Shown piece by piece: positions 57,287 through 64,000 of a stretch of DNA of 64,000 nt (the stretch's first letter is position 1; the number at the start of each line of letters is the position of its first letter). The DNA is from Pseudomonadota bacterium. Lineage in GTDB: Bacteria > Pseudomonadota > Gammaproteobacteria > Burkholderiales > Gallionellaceae. Where the stretch lies: positions 1-64,000 of the forward strand of contig JAJZTF010000015.1 of NCBI GenBank assembly GCA_021821945.1, read 5' to 3'. The translations under genes were made by a program, and so were the position numbers. The notes below the pieces were generated by a model. It saw only the letters and a list, made by a program, of their open reading frames with translations, was not told where the DNA came from and ran no database searches.

Positions 57287-57988
57287 ATGACGAATGAAAT
57301 TGATCCACCTGTTCCCATGGTAGACATGAACAACAGCCTGACCGAAGAGGAGAGGCAAGAGTTCGAGCAGCAGCTTCGTGAGAAGAATGCCGAGCTGGCG
57401 CTCTATTCGGGCGCCGATCCCTTGACCAAGGCAAGGCTAGAGCTCGACATCGCCGAGATCCTGATCTGGCTGGACAGGAAGGAAGAGGCATGGATGTATG
57501 CGCGCAAGGCATTCGATGCTGCGCTGAAAAAGGAATCCTGGCGGGATGCGGTCGAGGCCTGCAATGTGCTCTATCAGACAGGCCAGCCTCAGTCGATACC
57601 GGCGCTGGGCATGGGAGTGTGGCTGGCCGTGACCTTTCCGGTCCCACCGCAACTCACCTATGCGATGCTGGATCACGTGGTGACCGAGACGCCCGATCAC
57701 GCCGACGGGGCAGCGCTCGCAGCGATCACTGCGCGCTATGTGATCGATTTGCGGGCGAGCGACGAGGAGCACGGCGACTGGAGTCTGCTCGCCAATGACC
57801 TCGTCGCAAGAGTCGCGGCGCGTCACAGCAAGGTGAGGGATCAGAGTGGACTGGATGCGTGGATGGACAATCTTGGCCTGCGCAAGCCGGAGTTATTCCT
57901 GCCGCGGCTGGGTCAGGTCGTGAACGCCATCGTGGGCGATGCCTGGTGGTTCGACCGGGACTTGCTGCGCAGCAAGTTGCCCGGCTGA
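57287..57988 (+). CDS. hypothetical protein with TPR-like helices
   Basis: Soluble acidic protein of 233 residues without signal peptide. After a disordered start, LTKARLELDIAEILIWLDRKEEAWMYARKAFDAALKKESWRDAVEACNVLYQTGQ looks like a pair of tetratricopeptide-type helical repeats. The rest is Trp-rich (MGVWLAV, DAWWFDRDLL), with helices up to the end. I do not recognise a named family. It follows the pyrC' gene by 19 bases on the same strand and may be cotranscribed. An AGG-containing ribosome site precedes the ATG. Confidence 0.5.
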   Translation: MTNEIDPPVPMVDMNNSLTEEERQEFEQQLREKNAELALYSGADPLTKARLELDIAEILIWLDRKEEAWMYARKAFDAALKKESWRDAVEACNVLYQTGQPQSIPALGMGVWLAVTFPVPPQLTYAMLDHVVTETPDHADGAALAAITARYVIDLRASDEEHGDWSLLANDLVARVAARHSKVRDQSGLDAWMDNLGLRKPELFLPRLGQVVNAIVGDAWWFDRDLLRSKLPG

Positions 57989-57990
57989 CC

Positions 57991-58006
57991 TCCCCCTTGC
58001 GGGGGA
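57991..58006. terminator. TCCCCC-TTGC-GGGGGA hairpin between convergent genes
   Basis: A perfect 6-bp GC-rich stem with a 4-base loop lies between the hypothetical gene and the end of yeiH. There is no T-run in either direction. It may mark transcript ends. Confidence 0.35.
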
Positions 58007-58014
58007 CTGGAAAA

Positions 58015-59037
58015 TCAGAAGAAGGTTTTCACGGCCATGAGACCGCCCACGCTCAACCACACGAAAAGCACGCTGGCGAGCATGAAGGACTTGGGACCGG
58101 ATGCGCTGATCTTCTGCCATGTGGATTCGATGCCCAGGGCTGCCATCGCCGCAACGAGCAGCAGCTGGTCCACCTGGTTGATCGCATTGACCATGGATTT
58201 CGGGATGATGCCCAGGCTGTTCAAGGCGACGACGGCGATGAAGTAAAGGATGAACAAGGGGGGAGCCGGAGCCTTGGTCGGCGTGCCGGACTTGCTGTGC
58301 GTCGCGAAGTATTGCAGCAACCACCGGATGAAGAGCAGCACCGGGGCCATCAGCAGCACGCGCCCCATTTTCACCAGCACCGCGTCTGCATAGGATCCGG
58401 CGAGATTCCCGGCTGCAACGACCTGTGCGACTTCATGTATGGTTGCACCTGACCATATGCCGAACTGCCTGTCCGTCAGTCCCAGCCAGCCATGATTCTG
58501 CGCGAAGGGATAGAGCAGCATCGAGATCGTGCCGAATATGACCACGGTCGCGACTGCGGAAGCCGTCTTGTATGGCTCGCTTTGCAGCGTTCCTTCGGTT
58601 GCCAGGACTGCCGCCGCGCCGCAGATGCCCGAGCCGCTGCCGACCAGAAGGCTCGAGTCCCTGTCCATGCCCAGAACTTTTGTGCCGACCAGCCAAGCCA
58701 GGCCTATGGTCGAAGTGATGACGACGAGGTCGAGCACCAGCACCTGCCAGCCAAGGCCCGCGATCTCGTGAAAGGTCAGCCGGAAGCCATAGAGGATGAT
58801 GGACAGGCGCAATATGTTCTTTGCGGTGAATTGCACGCCGGGCACCCATTCTGCCGGCAGTTTGCTGCGGAGCGTGTTGGCATAGATCATGCCCATGAAG
58901 ATCGCCAGGATGAGCGGGGAGAGGCCGGTTGAAGCTATCCATGACATGGATCCAAGGTACATCGCAGACAGAGCGAACAGCAGCGAGAGCAGTATGCCGT
59001 TCATCGTGTCGTGGATTCGAGCTGATGAAAATAACAT
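58015..59037 (-). CDS. yeiH: YeiH-family putative sulfate exporter
   Basis: Integral membrane protein of 340 residues, family UPF0324 (YeiH/YadS), with about ten hydrophobic helices. Landmarks are GLSPLILAIFMGMIYANTL, LLVGSGSGICGAAAVLATEG, TISMLLYPFAQNHGWLGLTDRQFGIWSGATIHEVAQVVAAG and the final helix. The family is proposed to export sulfate or related anions, based on gene context elsewhere; no sulfur gene is adjacent. AAGGAAG is the ribosome site. Confidence 0.85.
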   Translation of the reverse strand: MLFSSARIHDTMNGILLSLLFALSAMYLGSMSWIASTGLSPLILAIFMGMIYANTLRSKLPAEWVPGVQFTAKNILRLSIILYGFRLTFHEIAGLGWQVLVLDLVVITSTIGLAWLVGTKVLGMDRDSSLLVGSGSGICGAAAVLATEGTLQSEPYKTASAVATVVIFGTISMLLYPFAQNHGWLGLTDRQFGIWSGATIHEVAQVVAAGNLAGSYADAVLVKMGRVLLMAPVLLFIRWLLQYFATHSKSGTPTKAPAPPLFILYFIAVVALNSLGIIPKSMVNAINQVDQLLLVAAMAALGIESTWQKISASGPKSFMLASVLFVWLSVGGLMAVKTFF

Positions 59038-59183
59038 TTTCTTCCTTAATTTAGATTGTGGTCCCTGAACAAAAATCCCGGTTCACCTGTTCTTGAGGCA
59101 AGCCGCATGCGCTCCGATGGACTGGAGGCAGAGCGAACCGTGCATTTCACGCGAGGATAAGCGGAGGAGTGGAATTTTGCAAG

Positions 59184-59199
59184 ATGATTATATAATCAT
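59184..59199. promoter_or_regulatory. perfect 16-bp AT-rich palindrome upstream of yeiH
   Basis: ATGATTATATAATCAT is a perfect inverted repeat in the 194-base gap between the acyltransferase stop and the yeiH start, about 150 bases upstream of yeiH. Length and symmetry suit a dimeric regulator site. No T-run follows, so it is not a terminator. Confidence 0.4.
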
Positions 59200-59231
59200 A
59201 TGGCAATATTCATTTTGTGGTTTTTGCGCTG

Positions 59232-59972
59232 CTAGGGCGCCGACATCTCGAGTATTGCCTCATGTATCTGTGCTCTCGCCTGATGGGCAAGGCTGCGCCT
59301 GTCGCTGTTCGAGGCGTCTATGGAGGAAGTCGCGATGAGGCGCACATGCAGGCTCCTGCAGACCAGGATGTTCCAGAGAGAGGCGATGAAGGAGACATCG
59401 CCTATGTAGGCGGCGGCCGCGCTGTGCCTGCCATGCGCATCCTGATAGCGTATCGCAAGGGGATATACGGCGGCCTCCGCATCGACTGCGGGCTGCAGCA
59501 ATGACGCGTGGAAGGCACCCACCGTTTTCCCGTCTGTCGTCGTGCCTTCGGGAAAGACGACCAGGGACTCCCCCTCCTGCAGCAGCTTTACAAGTTGCCG
59601 GTTGATGCGCGCGGCATCGCGCGCGCGGCCCCGCTCGATGAACAGCGTCTGCGCCCGGGCGCATAACCAGCCGAACAGCGGCCACTGCCTGACTTCCGAT
59701 TTTGCGACGAAGCGCATGGGCGCGACCGCGTTCAGCACGAAGACGTCGAGCCAGGAGATGTGGTTGGTGACGACGATGCAGGAATCCGGCAGGCTCACCG
59801 GTTCGAAAGCCAGCTTGACATTCAGTATGCAGAGCAGCTTGCAGGACCAGCGCTGAAGGATGCGGCGTTTCCGGTCTGCCTTGAATCTCGGAAAACCTGC
59901 AGCAAGGATGAAGCCATGGACCAGATGGAACATCAGCCGGGTTGCGCGGAACGCGCCGATGACGGGCATCAT
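59232..59972 (-). CDS. lysophospholipid acyltransferase (PlsC family)
   Basis: 1-acyl-glycerol-3-phosphate acyltransferase-like membrane enzyme of 246 residues (245 from the second ATG). The catalytic motif NHISWLDVF (HxxxxD) is followed by FVAKSEVRQWPLFGWL, then VFPEGTTTDGKTVGAF (FPEGT motif) and VYPLAIRYQDAHGR. An N-terminal amphipathic or membrane segment is present. The ATGATG start overlaps the TGA of the upstream c-di-GMP gene, so translation is coupled. The acyl acceptor is not defined; a role in phospholipid or ornithine-lipid synthesis is possible. Confidence 0.85.
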   Translation of the reverse strand: MMPVIGAFRATRLMFHLVHGFILAAGFPRFKADRKRRILQRWSCKLLCILNVKLAFEPVSLPDSCIVVTNHISWLDVFVLNAVAPMRFVAKSEVRQWPLFGWLCARAQTLFIERGRARDAARINRQLVKLLQEGESLVVFPEGTTTDGKTVGAFHASLLQPAVDAEAAVYPLAIRYQDAHGRHSAAAAYIGDVSFIASLWNILVCRSLHVRLIATSSIDASNSDRRSLAHQARAQIHEAILEMSAP

Positions 59973-61792
59973 TTCTTGAAGGTGCGCTGTTCTATGAACA
60001 GGCTGTTGCCTAACGTCTTCTTGGCCATCTTTTTTGCGGCGCTCATCGCTGCGGAGACTTCGTGATGGGACATGAACTGGCCGGGAGATACCTGGATCGC
60101 GCCTATCGAAAGCGTGGTGATGGGATGAAACTGAACGCTTCCGTCGCGCGATTCGCTGAAGTAACCGCCGGAATTCAGGTGTTCCTCCCTGAACATCAGC
60201 GAAGAGGCCTGTTCAAATGAGCGCAGCGCCTGTTCGCAACGGGTCTTCCAGTCCCTGCTCTGCATCAGGAGGATGAAGTCGTCCCCGCCGACATGACCGA
60301 TGAAATCCTGCTTTTGGTCGCATGCCCAGCCCAGCAGCCTGCCCGTCAGCTGTATCATTTCATCGCCCTTGCGATAGCCATAGCAGTCGTTGAAGGGCTT
60401 GAAGTTGTCGAGATCGCAATAGCAGGCGATGAATGGCGTGTTTGCCAGGAGCAGGCGTTCGATATGCTCGTTGATGGGGACGTTGCCGGGCAAAAGCGTC
60501 AGCGGGTTTGCGTAACGCGCGGCCTCGAGCTGCATCTGTGTCAGTTCGCGAAGCAGGTCCTGACCCGAGGCGATGCCGATATACCGCCCGTTGTCCGTGA
60601 TGATGAAACCGTCCGCGAAATGGCGGCTGTCCGCTTCGGCCATGAAGTGGCTGAGTTCCTCAATGGGCATGTTTTTTTCGACAAGCAATGGACTGAGCTG
60701 CATGAAGCTGCTGCAGGGCTTCCTGCCCATCAGTTCGCGCTGGAAGGGTTTGGCGAAGCACTCGAGAAACTGGTAGCGGTTGATCAGTCCCTTGGGCATG
60801 CCGTTTTTGGCGACAGGGATGGTGCGCAGGGAGGGATTGCTGGTGAAGCGTTCGAGAACCTGGTCATTCGTGGTTTCAGGCTGAACCGGCTCGACATAGC
60901 TCAGAAGCTTGTGCGCGGTCATGTGGCCACGCCTGTTCATGCTCTCGGTCGGGAAAACGGCGATGTTGGAAGACCCGATGATGCTGCCCGTGTCGCTGGA
61001 GGCAAAAAGCGGCGGAGTGTGACTGGGCCTTGCGATGAAATAGCCTTGCCCGAAGTCGATGCCGATGTCCTTGATCACGCGCAGTTCGCCCTCGGTTTCT
61101 ATGCCTTCGGCGATGACGCATGTGCCACAGCGCTCGGCTATCTGCTGTATGGACTGCAGGAACTGCAGCTTGATCGGATCGTGATCTACCCCCTGCACGA
61201 AATGCATGTCTATCTTGATGAAATCCGGGCGCAGCTCGGACCAGAGACGCAGGCTGGAGAATCCTGCGCCCAGATCGTCTATGGCGATCTTGAAGCCCAT
61301 CGCGCGGTAGTGCAGAAGGGCGCTCTTCATGCCTTCAAAATCATAGGTGGGCTGGTTTTCGGTGATCTCTATCACGACCCGCGCAGGGTCGATGCCGATC
61401 TCATGCATGAATTCCAGCGTCTGGCCATTCCTGAAGCTCGGATGGTTGAGGGTCTCGGGACTTATGTTGAGAAACAGGTTGCCGGGAAGTTTTTGCCTGG
61501 CAAAGGACTCCAGCACGATCTGTCGCGCAAGCATCTCGACCTCCAGCGACAAGCCCTGCTTCTCGGCCGCGTTGAAAAGCGTGATGGGGGCATGCAGGGG
61601 GCTGTCCGCAGGACCGCGTATCAGTCCCTCGAAGCCCAGGAAATCGCCGTTCTTCATGTTGATGAGCGGCTGGAAAAGCGCACTCAGCTTGCGCTGGCCG
61701 ATGATCTCCTGGAGAGTGGTTGAAGCAAGTGCGGGAACATGCACGACATTTTCAGTCTCACTCTGCGCGGAATGCCTCTGGTTTGCAAGCAT
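59969..61792 (-). CDS. EAL-CBS-GGDEF cyclic-di-GMP protein
   Basis: Cytosolic protein of 607 residues. The EAL domain comes first (about 28-265) with FEGLIRG, NLFLNISPETL, VVIEITENQP, KIAIDDLGAGFSSL, DFIKIDMHFV and VIAEGIETEGEL, so the phosphodiesterase residues look complete. A CBS pair follows (about 295-430). A GGDEF domain with DLDNFKPFNDCYGYRKGDE and HVGGDDF (about 500) comes last; the RxxD inhibitory site is not conserved. It may degrade c-di-GMP, with CBS as nucleotide sensor and GGDEF possibly active. The start at 61792 avoids a non-conserved extension. The next gene, plsC-like, is coupled by ATGA. Confidence 0.9.
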   Translation of the reverse strand: MLANQRHSAQSETENVVHVPALASTTLQEIIGQRKLSALFQPLINMKNGDFLGFEGLIRGPADSPLHAPITLFNAAEKQGLSLEVEMLARQIVLESFARQKLPGNLFLNISPETLNHPSFRNGQTLEFMHEIGIDPARVVIEITENQPTYDFEGMKSALLHYRAMGFKIAIDDLGAGFSSLRLWSELRPDFIKIDMHFVQGVDHDPIKLQFLQSIQQIAERCGTCVIAEGIETEGELRVIKDIGIDFGQGYFIARPSHTPPLFASSDTGSIIGSSNIAVFPTESMNRRGHMTAHKLLSYVEPVQPETTNDQVLERFTSNPSLRTIPVAKNGMPKGLINRYQFLECFAKPFQRELMGRKPCSSFMQLSPLLVEKNMPIEELSHFMAEADSRHFADGFIITDNGRYIGIASGQDLLRELTQMQLEAARYANPLTLLPGNVPINEHIERLLLANTPFIACYCDLDNFKPFNDCYGYRKGDEMIQLTGRLLGWACDQKQDFIGHVGGDDFILLMQSRDWKTRCEQALRSFEQASSLMFREEHLNSGGYFSESRDGSVQFHPITTLSIGAIQVSPGQFMSHHEVSAAMSAAKKMAKKTLGNSLFIEQRTFKK

Positions 61793-61840
61793 GATTTTTA
61801 CTCTTAACGGTTTGATACGCAGCGTACAATAGTGCGCCGT

Positions 61841-61858
61841 TGTGACAGGCATGTGACA
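61841..61858. promoter_or_regulatory. TGTGACA direct repeats 11 bp apart in the divergent promoter region
   Basis: TGTGACA occurs at 61841-61847 and 61852-61858, one helical turn apart, in the 109-base gap between the EAL gene and the PDC-like gene. The second copy overlaps a GTGACA (61853-61858) that could be the -35 of a promoter with TATATT (61877-61882) at 18 bases. Confidence 0.4.
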
Positions 61859-61901
61859 TGAGGCGGGGAAACTTTTTATATTTCGGGTTGTCATCAAGAG
61901 C

Positions 61902-62843
61902 ATGGAAAAATCGTGGAAAGAGAGCATCTATCTGCAGCGCGAGGAACTGGGCAAGCGGCTGCATGAGCCCATGGCGCAGCTCGTGGAGAAGTGCATTCCC
62001 GCTTGGGGCAGCCGCGATCGCCTGAATGAGCTCATGCAGGGCGAGTTTTCAAGGATTCCGCACTGCGATTTCCTGTACTGTCTCGACAGCACCGGCTGCC
62101 AGATCAGCGACAACGTGGGGAAGGACGGATACGATCTGACGCATTTCGGAAGAGACCGGTCGCAGCGTCCTTACATGAAGGAGGCGATGCCCCCCTGGGG
62201 ATTTTTGCTCTCGGATGCCTACATCAGCCTGCGCGATCGCCGCCCTTCCCTGACGGCTCTCCAGGTCGTGCGCAAGGACGGAGAGATGCTGGGCTACATC
62301 GGTGCTGACTTCGACCTGAGAAATCTGCCTGTGACATCCGGGCTCTATGACGAGCCGGGATACTGGCGGCAGCTCAAGGGCGACCAGGCGATCAGGAATA
62401 CCGTGTTCATGCAGTCCAGGGTCGAAAGCGCGATGGACAAGAGCTTCGATCTGACCCTGCCGATACTCGAGGAACTGCTGACCGAGCGGGGCGTCTTTCA
62501 GTGCATGCTGCATTTCTCGAGCAGCAGGGTGACGATCTGGACGATTGACGATCCGTATCGCTACCGCCTGCTTGAACAGGATGCACTGACCGATCCGGAC
62601 ATCTGCCTGATCTTCCCCCGTCGCGATTACCCGGCGAGCGCCGAGATACCCAAAGAGGAGATCCAGAGGATACTGGCCACGATGAAATCGTTGCGCATGT
62701 CGGATGCGACATTCTATCTGCGCACGGCCTCGATCAACATCTTCAACGGAACGATCAGTCTGACCTTTTCATGCGACGGGTCGCACTACATGCCGTATGT
62801 GGAATTCCTGATGAAGGGCAGTTCGTTCTGGTTCGGAAACTGA
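61902..62843 (+). CDS. PDC/Cache-like sensor-domain protein
   Basis: Protein of 313 residues without signal peptide or clear membrane helix. Residues about 50-160 (FLYCLDSTGCQISDNV, GRDRSQRPYMKEAMPPWGFLLSDAYISLRDRRPSLTALQVVRKDGEMLGYIGADFDL) show the order of a PDC (Cache) ligand-binding domain, normally extracytoplasmic. The C-terminal part (about 190-313) is a second region with no recognised family. It is divergent from the EAL-CBS-GGDEF gene, suggesting shared control and possibly shared signalling. The function is inferred only as sensing. Confidence 0.6.
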   Translation: MEKSWKESIYLQREELGKRLHEPMAQLVEKCIPAWGSRDRLNELMQGEFSRIPHCDFLYCLDSTGCQISDNVGKDGYDLTHFGRDRSQRPYMKEAMPPWGFLLSDAYISLRDRRPSLTALQVVRKDGEMLGYIGADFDLRNLPVTSGLYDEPGYWRQLKGDQAIRNTVFMQSRVESAMDKSFDLTLPILEELLTERGVFQCMLHFSSSRVTIWTIDDPYRYRLLEQDALTDPDICLIFPRRDYPASAEIPKEEIQRILATMKSLRMSDATFYLRTASINIFNGTISLTFSCDGSHYMPYVEFLMKGSSFWFGN

Positions 62844-62847
62844 CGGA

Positions 62848-63294
62848 TCATTTTCCGCGGACCAGCAGAAGCGGCGTGGGGCTGCTCCTGACGATGCCCT
62901 CTGCCACGCTGCCCATCAAAAGGTGGGCGAGTCCGCGCCTTCCATGGGTTCCCGCGACCAGCAGGTCGGCAGGCCAGGTCTTAGCCTCGTTCACGATGGC
63001 ATCCGGAATCTTCTCTCCCATGATGTCGGTCTGCAGCAGCTTGGTCTCCACCTCGATCCCGGCGTCTTCCGCCTTTTTCCGGGCCTTCTCCAGTATCTTT
63101 TGCCCTGCCGCTATCCAGGACTTCTCTATGCCGACGGCATCCGGTACATCGGCAGCGGTGAAGATGCTGGCATCATCAACGGTGTATACGATCTTGAGCC
63201 TCGCCTGCTGGTCCTTCGCGAGATTGATCGCCTCGGCCAGCGCCTTGTCCGAAGTTGCGCTGCCGTCCACCGCTACCAGTATGTGCTTGTACAT
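62848..63294 (-). CDS. uspA: universal stress protein (UspA family)
   Basis: Nucleotide-binding stress protein of 148 residues. MYKHILVAVDGSATSDKALAEAINLA opens the fold, and VAGTHGRRGLAHLLMGSVAEGIVRSSPTPLLLVRGK contains the G-2x-G-9x-G(S/T) ATP-binding motif. A GAGGGG ribosome site precedes the ATG. It is convergent with the PDC-like gene. The precise stress role is unknown. Confidence 0.9.
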   Translation of the reverse strand: MYKHILVAVDGSATSDKALAEAINLAKDQQARLKIVYTVDDASIFTAADVPDAVGIEKSWIAAGQKILEKARKKAEDAGIEVETKLLQTDIMGEKIPDAIVNEAKTWPADLLVAGTHGRRGLAHLLMGSVAEGIVRSSPTPLLLVRGK

Positions 63295-63316
63295 GATGCC
63301 CCTCTTTCATGATGGA

Positions 63317-63334
63317 GTCTGCAAATCGGCAGAC
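63317..63334. other. GTCTGC-AAATCG-GCAGAC hairpin upstream of uspA
   Basis: A perfect 6-bp stem with a 6-base loop lies about 23 bases upstream of the uspA start, in the 176-base gap to the chemoreceptor gene. It could be in the uspA leader or mark the end of the upstream transcript. Confidence 0.3.
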
Positions 63335-63470
63335 CCGGGGAAGTTGTCGGGCCATGCCTTGGGCGGCGGTTTGGCAATTCAACCCGCCTCAGATCACGAC
63401 GGAAGGATACAAACTTTCGGTATTCTTCGCTACCCCCGGCAGGATTGCGCCGCTTAACGCTATGGCAGCT

Positions 63471-64000
63471 TCAGACCTTGAACTTGCTGACGGTGGCGTG
63501 CATTTCCTCTGCCAGGGATTCGAGGCCCGTGGCGGCAAAGGCGGTCTGTTCTGCTGCGGCGCTGTTCATTTCTATCATCTGTGAGACTTTTTCGATCTGC
63601 ACCGCGATGTCATGGCTGGCCTTGCTCTGCTCTGAAAGGGCATCGGAAATTTCCTCCACGGTATTCGTGACATCCCCCGATTCCGTCTTGATCTGGACGA
63701 TCGCATCCCCTGCCTGTCTGGCCAGGGCCACACCCTCGTCGACCTGGCTGACCATGAAGGACATCTCGGCAACTGCCGCCTTCGAGGAATTCTGCATGAC
63801 GGCGATCATGCCGGTGATTTCCTGGGTGGACTTGGCTGTGCGTTCGGCGAGCTTGCGCACCTCGTCTGCGACCACTGCGAATCCCCTCCCCTGCTCTCCT
63901 GCGCGGGCAGCCTCGATCGCCGCATTGAGCGCAAGCAGGTTGGTCTGGTCGGCAATCTCCTTGATCACGTTCACGATCACGGATATCTGATTCGACTGCT
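63471..64000 (-). CDS. methyl-accepting chemotaxis protein, C-terminal part (cut by window edge)
   Basis: Partial gene: the N-terminal part lies beyond 64000. The visible 176 residues hold the conserved signalling tip ([21 protein letters not shown], then [23 protein letters not shown]) and the following adaptation helix ending in SKFKV. Sensor and membrane segments are outside the window, so the ligand cannot be guessed. No CheW-binding pentapeptide tail for CheR/CheB is present at the C-terminus. Confidence 0.93.
   Translation of the reverse strand, partial: QSNQISVIVNVIKEIADQTNLLALNAAIEAARAGEQGRGFAVVADEVRKLAERTAKSTQEITGMIAVMQNSSKAAVAEMSFMVSQVDEGVALARQAGDAIVQIKTESGDVTNTVEEISDALSEQSKASHDIAVQIEKVSQMIEMNSAAAEQTAFAATGLESLAEEMHATVSKFKV

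Overview
This 64 kb window is bacterial chromosome, dense in genes and moderately GC-rich. Gene content and order point to a betaproteobacterium, probably in or near the Nitrosomonadales/Gallionellales. Pointers include rpe-gph-trpE synteny, pcm next to tolC, yqgE-ruvX-pyrB, a PEP-CTERM exported protein and a CbbY-type phosphatase typical of Calvin-cycle autotrophs. The taxonomic guess is inference. I saw no rRNA, tRNA, insertion sequence, prophage or CRISPR array.

Layout. 1-3.3 kb: two toxin-antitoxin modules (HigBA, VapBC) flank hemJ and an rlmL-type methyltransferase. 3.3-8.8 kb: a ferredoxin-reductase-like flavoprotein, an NAD epimerase, htpG behind a textbook sigma-32 promoter, and trpGD. 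9.2-11 kb: a lone PEP-CTERM protein behind a sigma-54-type promoter. 11-17.5 kb: a minor-pilin operon (fimT-pilV-pilW-pilX-pilY1-pilE) whose PilY1 carries an N-terminal lectin-like domain. 17.6-25.3 kb: an FAD oxidoreductase, trpE, gph, rpe, cbbY, ffh and a CcsA-like protein. 25.3-28.7 kb: the rpsP-rimM-trmD-rplS operon, ogt and xerD. 28.7-33.9 kb: a polyphosphate block (two-domain PPK2, sixA, a Lys/Ala-rich basic protein, ppk1, yggX). 34-37 kb: uppP and thiC with a TPP riboswitch. 37-42.7 kb: pcm-tolC, argA, a tautomerase, rsmE, a redoxin and an inositol-phosphatase-family enzyme. 42.7-45.5 kb: trkA-trkH. 45.6-53.9 kb: the Pil-Chp chemosensory operon pilGHIJL. 54-58 kb: yqgE, ruvX, pyrB, a dihydroorotase-like pseudoenzyme and a hypothetical gene. 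58-64 kb: a YeiH-type transporter, an acyltransferase, an EAL-CBS-GGDEF protein divergent from a PDC-sensor-like protein, uspA and the 3' end of a chemoreceptor gene.

Several genes fit together. The minor-pilin operon and the Pil-Chp operon, more than 28 kb apart, together supply pilus priming and twitching control. ppk1, the PPK2 protein and possibly SixA lie together in a polyphosphate/phosphate neighbourhood. PyrB and the catalytically dead PyrC-like protein probably form an aspartate transcarbamoylase holoenzyme of the Pseudomonas type. Tryptophan genes are split, with trpE about 10 kb from trpGD.

The most interesting points are the PyrC pseudoenzyme, the thiC riboswitch whose terminator-like hairpin shares bases with P1, the sigma-54 promoter with a palindrome upstream of the PEP-CTERM gene, the lectin-PilY1 fusion, a perfect 15-bp palindrome before the Lys/Ala-rich basic protein gene, and two promoters placed so close to the start codon that leaderless mRNAs are likely. 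All assignments come from reading the sequence; no database search was run.
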